Positions 7,401 to 12,413 of a stretch of DNA of 12,413 bases are shown in pieces. Under the pieces are notes generated by a model that did no database searches, was not told the DNA's origin, and worked only from the letters and a program-made list of their open reading frames with translations. This DNA is from Planctomycetaceae bacterium (GTDB lineage Bacteria > Planctomycetota > Planctomycetia > Planctomycetales > Planctomycetaceae). Position numbers and translations under genes: made by a program. Every line of letters starts with the position of its first letter. Position 1 is the first letter of the stretch. The stretch is taken from contig DOCI01000296.1 in assembly GCA_003503535.1 (NCBI GenBank), positions 36,922-49,334 of the forward strand, read 5' to 3'.

Positions 7401-8895
7401 TCTCAGTGATCCCAAGCCCCTGCTCAAGCAGGAACTCTCAGGTCACCAGCATTCAGTAACGGCACTGTGTTTTATTCAGGGAACTCATCAGCTCGTGTCT
7501 GGGGATGCTCATGGTCGCTGTATCAAATGGGAAACTGATCAGGCCAGAATTCTGTGGAAAAATCGGGATCATACTTTGAAGATCTCTGAAATTCGTCAGG
7601 CAGACAGTCCTCCCGTTTTGTTGACTGCGAGCCACGATCGCACGATTGGAGTGCGCTCGATAGAAACAGGGGAAGAAATCGTTTCGAGAGTCATGAAGCA
7701 CGACGGTCCTGTGATTTCCTTTGATGTCTCTCAAGATGGCAAAACGGTTGCTTCAGTCACTGCGATTCCAGAATCAACACAGGAAAGTACATCCTCAACG
7801 GAATTGTCGATTTGGAAATTAACCGAGAAGCCAACCGTGAAACAATTCATGCTGACTGGAAACGTGGTGAACGACATCATCACCGCTGAAAACGGCCAGG
7901 TCTGTTATGCAACGTGTGGAAATAACACAGTCCAGCGAATTGTAACGGCAACAGGTCGATCCGAATTGTTTATCGATGGTGCCGAACATGGGGGATTGCT
8001 CTGGTCATCACTGATCAGCCAGGATGGACGTCGACTGCTCACGATTGGCGGTATCGATGCCCGATTGTGGGATGTGAGCACGCGGCGGGAACGTATGTCG
8101 TTTGGCCCCCATGGAGCGGTTGCTTCTGCGGCGATGAATCCAAATGGGAAAACAATTGTAACCGGCAGCTGGGATCGTTCACTCAAATTCTGGGATGTCG
8201 CTTCCGGTCAATCACAGCGGAAAATTACCAATGCCCATCAGGGATATATTAATGATGTCGAGTTTTCGCACGATGGTCGCTATTTCCTTTCCACGGGAGA
8301 TGATGGCCTCGTTATTCTGTGGGACTTTCAAGAAGCGACTGAAGTGCTGCGGATCCCTGCTGATCAATCCGGAATTAATGTCGCGGTATTCTCACCGGAT
8401 GACAAACAGATTCTCACCGCTTCAAGGAATCGAACTTTGAAATTGTGGAATGCGGAAAATGGAAAACTGATTCGCGAATTCGATAAGGCTCATGAATGGA
8501 GTATTCTCTCTGCACGATTTTCACCCGATGGCACACGGGTTATCTCAGGGAGTGAAGACAATAAAGCGATCTTGTGGGATGCGAGTACTGGCAAACCGAT
8601 CTCCGAATTAAAGGGACACACCGCCGCCGTCACTTCAGTAGCCTATTCTGTCGATGGGAAACGTATCCTGACTGCAAGTCGCGACAACACCGCTAAACTC
8701 TGGGATGCAACAGCTGGCAACGAAGGTAATGAAATCCTGACGTTGAAAAAACATCAGCAGGAAGTGACCGCCGTCGATTTCTCCAGCAATTCTCTGGAGG
8801 TACTTACTGGCAGCCGGGATGGAACGGCCATCATCTGGCCCGCCATCAACTGGGGGATGAATCCAGCTGTAATCAATGTCGTTACTGAAGAGTAA
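4456..8895 (+). CDS. Transmembrane Ser/Thr protein kinase with WD40 array
   Basis: The protein is 1,479 residues if started at TTG 4456; the original protein probably began at 3820. Residues 1-255 are a Hanks-type (PknB-like) kinase: glycine loop GEGGMG (6-11), VAIK with K28, helix-C E47, catalytic HRDLKPEN (H118, D120, K122, N125), Mg-binding DWG in place of DFG (D138), APE (168-170), D184 and R243. All catalytic residues are present, so it should be active. Residues 280-345 look like a TPR-type helical linker. One membrane helix (about 366-388) follows a basic stretch, which predicts the kinase inside and the rest outside the cytoplasm. A 90-residue E/K/A/Q coiled coil follows, then a 'HWEWGRLMYLC' segment (515-525), common in planctomycete kinases by my recollection. 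Residues 530-1470 form about 21 WD40 repeats, probably three propellers for ligand or partner binding. Sensor function is inferred. The codon frame is continuous with 3820-4350 apart from the TGA. Confidence 0.88.
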   Translation: MLNILGEGGMGVVWEARQKAIERNVAIKMIKTRMAKKPKQVEKFIAEAVVTGDLAHPNIVPIHELGQDTEGNYFYAMKHVQGTPWNKVIRNKSLHENLDYLLRTCDAIAFAHARGIMHRDLKPENIMLGDFGEVLVMDWGLALPTEEFTKKDLICSTHGMGGTPAYMAPEMATGPLDRVGYSSDVYLLGAILYEIISGYPPHRGKSSQECLAAAMRNKIAPIEQHNELADIAFKSMALSPSDRYQTVKEFQGVIRDYLAHEKSLTLSDRATKELDKATTTRDYAQFARSVFGFEEAITLWPENEEAHQGLRSSRAAYATTALQKQDFDLAESLINDAEEENQDLLTRIRVAKQDRLTRKRMFQIAKGAVAVLAVAIFVIIGTSYYLINEEYQRAVLAEKEANIQKNIAIGEKKEADRQRGIAQIERDNAEENRVLAVMAQKTAEEEEEKALAQKKIAEEQTIIAVEQRSVAEKARKEEQYKSYIASIGLAAAKVEENAFSDALSLLEACPPELRHWEWGRLMYLCSQSAASYPCGAPVDGLALSPDNTQMATASWDGQVRIWDVASEQVLHSMAHDGIYVHAVDWSPTANLIASGSNDKNGNLKFWNPVTGDLVGSFKAHSDDVVGVRFSDDGNWLMTCSYDNTAKLWKVIDNQEVQAVCTMRGHTWWVWDAAFIPGFDPQDPEKNRVVTVSQDGKAIIWEIAADAQSAEPKVEYLEHNGPVYTVDYHPQGQAVATGGYDRTIQYWKPADIQPFDFGAAVNGEQVETQQHITFNEHTGPVRSVRFSYDGELLTSGSQDNSIKVWDLKASSAIKTFRGHDSAVRACVMTQDGRSLLSCSEDQRAIRWSVDDYAEIQTLNGQELTGHRDAILSAQFSPNSQQVLTASRDRSAWLWNIQTGKPDVIFQEGHQYLSSSALFLKDERILATAAADNSVRFWNTSTGAEIVRFPSTGRSGLVAISSDETLMATGSEDDRILIWDLSNILSDPKPLLKQELSGHQHSVTALCFIQGTHQLVSGDAHGRCIKWETDQARILWKNRDHTLKISEIRQADSPPVLLTASHDRTIGVRSIETGEEIVSRVMKHDGPVISFDVSQDGKTVASVTAIPESTQESTSSTELSIWKLTEKPTVKQFMLTGNVVNDIITAENGQVCYATCGNNTVQRIVTATGRSELFIDGAEHGGLLWSSLISQDGRRLLTIGGIDARLWDVSTRRERMSFGPHGAVASAAMNPNGKTIVTGSWDRSLKFWDVASGQSQRKITNAHQGYINDVEFSHDGRYFLSTGDDGLVILWDFQEATEVLRIPADQSGINVAVFSPDDKQILTASRNRTLKLWNAENGKLIREFDKAHEWSILSARFSPDGTRVISGSEDNKAILWDASTGKPISELKGHTAAVTSVAYSVDGKRILTASRDNTAKLWDATAGNEGNEILTLKKHQQEVTAVDFSSNSLEVLTGSRDGTAIIWPAINWGMNPAVINVVTEE

Positions 8896-8916
8896 AAACA
8901 TACTCTCCCATCGACT

Positions 8917-8935
8917 CACTCGCTTGCGCTTCGTG
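8917..8935. repeat. Possible interspersed intergenic element in convergent spacer
   Basis: The 61-bp spacer between the convergent kinase and glmM genes contains CACTCGCTTGCGCTTCGTG. It has weak dyad symmetry (CAC/GTG ends around GC-TTGC-GC). I have an uncertain memory of near-identical strings between genes in other planctomycete genomes, which would make it a dispersed element or a bidirectional terminator-like signal. Only one copy is present in this window, and there is no T-run making it a standard intrinsic terminator. Confidence 0.25.
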
Positions 8936-8956
8936 TTTGGATTTACTATCGATACA

Positions 8957-10303
8957 TCAGGACAACTTACGACTGATGATTTCTTTAGCTTCTTCGCAAA
9001 GAGCGGTGGCCTGATCATTTTCCGGAGCTTCGGCGATCACTCGAATGATCGGTTCGGTATTGCTGGCTCTGACTTGAACCCAGCGATCATTCCAGTCGAG
9101 TCGTAAACCATCGCCTTCCGTCGCAGTGGCATCCCGATAGTGTTCTCGCAGTGCTTCGCATGCCTTGCCAACTGCTTCCTGTGGACATGTGAGTTTGGAC
9201 TTCACAATGGCATATTTGGGAATCGTTTCGACCCACTCCGAAAGAGAACCTCCTTTACTGGTCAAGCCAGCCAGGACATATGCCATCGAAACGAAACTAT
9301 CCCGAACAAAGCCGACCTGAGGTTCGATCACGCCGCCATTGCCTTCTCCACCGATCAACGCATTGCAGGCTTTCATCTTTGCGACGACATTGGCTTCGCC
9401 AACATGCGAGCGGTGAAATTCGCAGCCATACTTCGCTGCCAAATCTGCAGTCACCCTGCTGGTCGAACCATTCACAACGACTGGTCCCTGATTTCGTTCC
9501 AGCACATAATCGACGGCTAATGCCAGTGTCAGTTCTTCTCCAATGTAGTTCCCCTGCTCATCGACAATGGCCAGTCGATCGGCATCGGGATCCTGAGCAA
9601 ATCCGACATTGGCTCCTTCTTGGCGAACACGTTCGCTTAATGTCGTCAAATTTTCTGCCAATGGTTCGGGTGTGTGGGCGAATTGTCCGTCTGGTGTGCC
9701 CCCCATCACAATCACTTCGCAGCCAAGATGCTGGAGTAATTGGGGAGTCGACACCGCTCCGGAACCATGATTGCAATCCAGGACCACTTTAAATCGCTGT
9801 TGACGAATCGCTTCGACATCGACCAGGGAAAGCACACGTTCAAAGTGAGGACCAGCAGGGTCTTCGAGCAGTTCGACGGCCCCAATTTGATCGTAAGTCA
9901 CATAAGAAAATTTACGGGAATCGAGAAGTGACAACAGTTGTTGACCTTCTTCTGAATTGTAAACCGATCCCTGGGCGTTGAATGGTTTCAATCCATTCCA
10001 CGGCACCGGATTATGACTGGCGGTGATTTGAATTCCACCCGCCGCTTTGTGATGGGTGACCAACACACCACAGGTGGGAGTCGTGGCGATCCCGGCATCA
10101 ATCACCCGACAACCCGTCGCCATCAGGCCAGATAGAACCGCGTGTTTCACCATCTCGCCAGACGAGCGACCATCGCGGGAAACGACAATACTTCCCCCTT
10201 TGGCAATTGTTCCCACTGCTGCCGCAAACTGACAAAGAAAATCGGGATCTAAACCTTCACCGGCTACCGCGCGTAAGCCGGAAATACTGAGAATTCTTTG
10301 CAT
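8957..10303 (-). CDS. glmM: Phosphoglucosamine mutase-like enzyme (alpha-D-phosphohexomutase family)
   Basis: The protein has 448 residues, a normal length for the family, starting at ATG 10303-10301 and stopping at 8957. All four signature regions of the phosphohexomutases are present. These are the active serine loop TASHNP (S96), the Mg-binding DPDADR (D238, D240, D242, R243), the sugar-binding GEGNGG (319-324), and the C-terminal phosphate-binding loop RASNTEP (412-418). The ASHNPxxWN, GEGNGG and SNTEP variants match the GlmM form I associate with Bacteroidetes rather than the E. coli form. The reaction would be glucosamine-6-phosphate to glucosamine-1-phosphate, in the cytoplasm, feeding UDP-GlcNAc synthesis. 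A phosphomannomutase or phosphoglucomutase role cannot be excluded from motifs alone. The start has no clear Shine-Dalgarno sequence. The DUF420 gene lies 119 bp upstream in the same direction, with no terminator seen between them. Confidence 0.85.
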   Translation of the reverse strand: MQRILSISGLRAVAGEGLDPDFLCQFAAAVGTIAKGGSIVVSRDGRSSGEMVKHAVLSGLMATGCRVIDAGIATTPTCGVLVTHHKAAGGIQITASHNPVPWNGLKPFNAQGSVYNSEEGQQLLSLLDSRKFSYVTYDQIGAVELLEDPAGPHFERVLSLVDVEAIRQQRFKVVLDCNHGSGAVSTPQLLQHLGCEVIVMGGTPDGQFAHTPEPLAENLTTLSERVRQEGANVGFAQDPDADRLAIVDEQGNYIGEELTLALAVDYVLERNQGPVVVNGSTSRVTADLAAKYGCEFHRSHVGEANVVAKMKACNALIGGEGNGGVIEPQVGFVRDSFVSMAYVLAGLTSKGGSLSEWVETIPKYAIVKSKLTCPQEAVGKACEALREHYRDATATEGDGLRLDWNDRWVQVRASNTEPIIRVIAEAPENDQATALCEEAKEIISRKLS

Positions 10304-10422
10304 GATCGAGATTCAGTTCATGATTTATAATGGCGTTTGATGTAGAGGGTGTCGGATTTCTAACCCTTCCCTGATGAACAGAGAGAATATTGCATAGGCA
10401 AGGATTTGATAACCTCAAATAC

Positions 10423-10914
10423 TTAGGCAATAAAGGCATAATAGTAGAAGATCAAGCCCGTTACTGAGGTGAGAACCAGATCGATCGTGCTTAGCCAGGC
10501 CAGGGTTATATGGCGTTTACTGTACGGGCCTGGCTTGATCGGATCGGGAAAGCGGCGCAAGGCTTCGTAGGTTGTCCAAATCCACAGGATCGGCGTCGAA
10601 ATGGCAAAGATCAGGTGAATGCGAAGGATTTGAGAAACGTCTGCGAGTTCCGCGGCCGACATGCGGGGAGCTGCGGGATCTTTATTGATGATATTTTTCC
10701 AGCCACCATGCAACTGCATATCAATTTCAAATAAGCCAACTGCTGTCAGCAACAGCAACCCCATGAGTAACTGTGCGACTTTATGCTTTCCGTATTTGTG
10801 CCGATATTTGACCAGCCAGATACTGTAAACCAAAAGCGGAACAAGAAGGATCAGTGCACAGACAACCACATCGAGCATAAAAGAGGCATCGTAACCTAGA
10901 AAACCCCGGTTCAT
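10423..10914 (-). CDS. DUF420 / CtaM-like four-helix membrane protein
   Basis: The protein has 163 residues. I chose ATG 10914-10912 because AGGA (plus-strand 10922-10925) lies 7 nt before it; an in-frame TTG two codons upstream is too close to that site. There are four hydrophobic helices at about residues 10-35, 46-65, 97-119 and 137-161. Histidines sit at or near helix ends (H39, H44, H69, H100, H135). This pattern, and the 'KHK', 'ELHG'-like QLHGGW and 'RHITLAW' segments, match the DUF420 family. Its Bacillus/Staphylococcus member CtaM (YozB) is needed for assembly of haem-copper cytochrome oxidase, so a respiratory assembly role in the inner membrane is likely but inferred. No oxidase genes are in the window. 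It lies downstream of rpmA but is separated from it by a terminator, so it probably has its own promoter and may be transcribed with glmM. Confidence 0.82.
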   Translation of the reverse strand: MNRGFLGYDASFMLDVVVCALILLVPLLVYSIWLVKYRHKYGKHKVAQLLMGLLLLTAVGLFEIDMQLHGGWKNIINKDPAAPRMSAAELADVSQILRIHLIFAISTPILWIWTTYEALRRFPDPIKPGPYSKRHITLAWLSTIDLVLTSVTGLIFYYYAFIA

Positions 10915-10921
10915 GCTCAAT

Positions 10922-10925
10922 TCCT
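10922..10925 (-). promoter_or_regulatory. Ribosome binding site of the DUF420 gene
   Basis: On the minus strand, CAGGAATTGAG precedes ATG 10914. The AGGA core is 7 nt from the ATG and only 1-2 nt from the in-frame TTG at 10920, so it favours the ATG. Confidence 0.6.
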
Positions 10926-11041
10926 GTCCGTAAAATTGCTTAAGAGTGCCTGAAGTCGATCGGATCTCTATTTGTATATTGAAATAGGAGAGAGCGTTGT
11001 AGCGAGCAGGCTAACACCAAATTTCAAATTAAGATCTCAAT

Positions 11042-11068
11042 AAAAAAAGCCGCATTCAGAAATGCGGC
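11042..11068 (-). terminator. Intrinsic terminator of rpmA
   Basis: GCCGCATT (11049-11056), loop CAGA and AATGCGGC (11061-11068) form a perfect 8-bp stem. Read on the minus strand it is followed by seven T residues (11048-11042). It starts 28 bp after the rpmA stop codon and points the right way to end rpmA transcription before the DUF420 gene. Confidence 0.92.
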
Positions 11069-11096
11069 CTGATGTATTATTTGACTGAGACAAGCC

Positions 11097-11351
11097 TCAG
11101 TTAGACACAACGGGTTCAACGTTAATGCGTCGACCTTTTTGATCGAAGTAAACAGTCCCTTCGGTCAATGCAAATAAGGTGTAGTCGCGTCCCATGCCGA
11201 CATGCCGCCCCGGGTGCCATTTGGTACCACATTGACGAATGAGAATATTGCCAGCCAGTACGGATTCTCCGCCGAATTTCTTCACGCCCCGTCGCTGTGC
11301 GTTGGAATCGCGTCCGTTGCGACTGGAACCCTGTCCCTTCTTATGTGCCAT
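11097..11351 (-). CDS. rpmA: 50S ribosomal protein L27
   Basis: The protein has 84 residues, a standard length, and begins [16 protein letters not shown], the hallmark L27 N-terminus that reaches toward the peptidyl-transferase centre. It continues with the conserved [18 protein letters not shown] and H-PG--VGMGRD-T-FAL-EG segments. There is no Firmicutes-type cleavable N-terminal extension. The start codon is ATG 11351-11349; the upstream purines (AGAGAT) are a weak Shine-Dalgarno. L27 is normally encoded just after rplU (L21), but the 580 bp upstream hold no L21 gene, so rpmA is a single-gene unit here, closed by its own terminator. Possible regulatory repeats lie 72-118 bp upstream of the start. 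Confidence 0.97.
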   Translation of the reverse strand: MAHKKGQGSSRNGRDSNAQRRGVKKFGGESVLAGNILIRQCGTKWHPGRHVGMGRDYTLFALTEGTVYFDQKGRRINVEPVVSN

Positions 11352-11422
11352 GGGAAATCTCTGTCTGCTTGTAAACCGTTGTGAAAATTGAAGTTATGTC
11401 CGACCCACTCAAGTAGGCATTA

Positions 11423-11469
11423 ATCTTGAATTCAAGATCATATCGGCTATTCCAGTCGGTTTCAAGATC
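11423..11469. promoter_or_regulatory. Palindrome plus extra half-site upstream of rpmA
   Basis: ATCTTGAATTCAAGAT (11423-11438) is a perfect 16-bp palindrome. Its right arm TTCAAGATC (11431-11439) recurs exactly at 11461-11469, 30 bp further, close to three helical turns. This fits an operator with three half-sites for a dimeric regulator, 72-118 bp upstream of the rpmA start codon. The regulator is unknown and chance is not excluded. Confidence 0.35.
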
Positions 11470-11857
11470 GCGCGTCCTTTCATTTTTACAAAGTTTTGGT
11501 CTTTTGAGAGTCAAACTGATCGATAGGGAATCGATCCCGCTAAAAATGATGAAAACCTGTGGAAAACTTTCGAACTTTTTGAGGAGCCTGAGAAGTGGGT
11601 TTATTCTGCCTTTAAGGAAGGGGAGATGAGCCTGCCTGTTAAGCTGTGAGAACTTTGACGACTGTTCCGGTTAAGGTTGCCCAAAATCGATGCCATCGTT
11701 CACTTTTCGTTAAGTTGCCTGAGTATCCTGAGCTATGCTTGAGTCAAAATCAGGACATTGCGATGAATTCCTGCAATATCGATCGGAATGAAGGAATGAT
11801 GTTTGCAACGTGCTGGTTGATAAGTTGATAATGGATGTTCAAAAAAAAGTAAAAATT

Positions 11858-11880
11858 CAGGACGTCAAGCCGCAGGACGT
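11858..11880. repeat. 8-bp direct repeat upstream of YTV gene
   Basis: CAGGACGT occurs at 11858-11865 and again at 11873-11880, 15 bp start to start, 51-74 bp before the ATG of the YTV gene. It may be a tandem activator or repressor site, or lie in the transcribed leader. It is short, so chance is a real alternative. Confidence 0.3.
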
Positions 11881-11916
11881 TGCTATGGCACAACAATAAT
11901 GATCTACGCATCTGAG

Positions 11917-11923
11917 AGGGGAG
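11917..11923 (+). promoter_or_regulatory. Strong ribosome binding site of the YTV gene
   Basis: AGGGGAG lies 8 nt before ATG 11932. It is the best Shine-Dalgarno in the window and fixes the start, in keeping with an abundant envelope protein. Confidence 0.75.
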
Positions 11924-11931
11924 AGATTTCG

Positions 11932-12413
11932 ATGAGAAGGATAATCGCTGCAATCGCGGTGACGGCGATGTTGGCATCAGCCGGGGTGGCTCAGGCAAGG
12001 GGACTGTGCGGTGCCTGCAATTACCACTGCTGTCCACCTGTTGCCTGTCAGCAGACCGCCTGTTACACCACTTGTAAAGTTGAACGAGAGACCTGTTATC
12101 GTACTGTGTACGAAAACGTCTGCGAGCCTCAACAATACACGGCTTGCCGTACTGTTTACGACACACAATACGAGGATGTGCAGCAAACCTGCTATCGCAC
12201 TGAGTACCAGCAATTGTGCCGCACGGAAACCTATCAGGTTCAACGACCCGTTTACGAAACCAGTTTCCGAGAAGATCGCTATACGGTCCAACGACCTGTC
12301 TTCGAAACTTCACAGCGAGAATGTTCGTATCAGGTCCAGAGACCAGTCTGGGAAACTCATCAGCAACAGGTTCAACGAGTGGTCTGCCGTCCTGTAACAG
12401 AGACGATCAACCG
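11932..12413 (+). CDS. Secreted Cys-rich YTV-repeat protein, 3' partial
   Basis: The frame is open from ATG 11932 to the window end, giving 160 residues and no stop. Residues 1-22 are a classic signal peptide: MRR, a hydrophobic core, then an AQA cleavage site. The mature part starts with a Cys-rich segment (C26, C29, C33, C34, C39, C44, C48, C55, C64, C72, C87, C96). It then passes into tandem repeats of Y-[QT]-V-Q-R-P-V-[YFW]-E-T, at about residues 101, 117 and 133, with a further copy beginning near 147. This is the YTV domain, known from secreted planctomycete proteins and associated with the proteinaceous cell envelope. Fourteen cysteines in 160 residues suggest a disulfide-crosslinked coat protein. 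Family members are often several hundred residues long, so much is probably missing. It is divergent from rpmA, with a strong ribosome binding site. Confidence 0.88.
   Translation, partial: MRRIIAAIAVTAMLASAGVAQARGLCGACNYHCCPPVACQQTACYTTCKVERETCYRTVYENVCEPQQYTACRTVYDTQYEDVQQTCYRTEYQQLCRTETYQVQRPVYETSFREDRYTVQRPVFETSQRECSYQVQRPVWETHQQQVQRVVCRPVTETIN

Larger units (their letters stand above)
11352..11931. other. 580-bp divergent intergenic region, rpmA / YTV gene
   Basis: This spacer must hold the promoters of rpmA (minus) and the YTV gene (plus). I see no gene in it. Two plus-strand open frames of about 60 codons (11426-11629 and 11646-11828) lack family features and a convincing start. It contains a 16-bp perfect palindrome with an extra half-site (11423-11469), a 7-bp inverted repeat GATCGAT/ATCGATC (11518-11536), and an 8-bp direct repeat just upstream of the YTV gene (11858-11880). 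A weak sigma-70-like pair for the YTV gene (TTGATA at 11825, TAAAAA at 11850, 19-bp spacer) is too poor to call as a promoter. Parts could encode a small RNA, but no terminator-like hairpin supports that. Confidence 0.6.

Noticed and set aside
9140..9792. Plus-strand open frames opposite glmM
   Set aside because: All phosphohexomutase motifs are on the minus strand; these are shadows.
11518..11536. Inverted repeat GATCGAT/ATCGATC as a terminator
   Set aside because: The stem is only 7 bp and AT-rich, with no T-run on either side; kept only as a remark in the spacer entry.
11558..11566. TGTGGAAAA, one base from a DnaA box
   Set aside because: It is a single imperfect copy with no cluster of boxes, no AT-rich unwinding region and no dnaA or dnaN nearby, so no case for an origin.
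11626..11649. Seven-codon frame (MSLPVKL) with a purine-rich site in front, as a possible leader peptide
   Set aside because: The purine run is too close to the ATG, no attenuator hairpin follows, and the next gene starts nearly 300 bp away.
11426..11828. Two plus-strand open frames of 60-67 codons in the rpmA/YTV spacer
   Set aside because: Composition is not protein-like, there is no good start signal, and no recognisable feature; treated as non-coding.
11750..12397. Overlapping open frames (minus 11750-12313, plus 12011-12397) in the YTV gene
   Set aside because: The frame starting at 11932 has a strong ribosome binding site, a signal peptide and YTV repeats; the others are shadows in wrong frames.

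Overview
The window most likely comes from a member of the Planctomycetota, probably of the Gimesia/Rubinisphaera type. The evidence is a secreted Cys-rich YTV-repeat protein, a membrane-anchored Ser/Thr kinase carrying a very large WD40 array, a giant repetitive surface protein, and moderate GC. Genus is inferred from gene types, not measured.

Layout. Positions 1-3720 (+) hold the C-terminal 1,239 residues of a giant repetitive, adhesin-like protein whose start lies outside the window. After 99 bp without an evident terminator comes a Ser/Thr kinase-WD40 locus (3820-8895, +). This locus is split by one in-frame TGA at 4351-4353 into an acidic, threonine-motif N-terminal piece (3820-4353) and the kinase-TM-coiled coil-WD40 piece (4456-8895). 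The frame is intact on both sides. A short convergent spacer (8896-8956) follows, then three minus-strand genes: a phosphoglucosamine mutase-like enzyme (glmM, 8957-10303), a DUF420/CtaM-like four-helix membrane protein (10423-10914), and ribosomal protein L27 (rpmA, 11097-11351). A clear intrinsic terminator (11042-11068) lies between rpmA and the DUF420 gene. A 580-bp spacer (11352-11931) contains palindromic and direct repeats. The window ends inside a secreted YTV-domain protein (11932 onward, +).

How it fits together. The left two thirds are cell-surface and signalling genes: a surface protein followed in the same direction by a transmembrane kinase whose long sensor region is predicted to lie outside the cytoplasm. 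The YTV gene at the right end is another envelope component. Between them are housekeeping genes for amino-sugar/cell-wall precursor supply, oxidase assembly and ribosomes. No mobile element, CRISPR array, tRNA or rRNA was seen. The points most worth a second look are the in-frame TGA with a well-placed Shine-Dalgarno/TTG restart before the kinase domain, the regular array of about ten T-[IML]-x-[DE]-type motifs upstream of it, and the 21-blade WD40 region, which fits three seven-bladed propellers.
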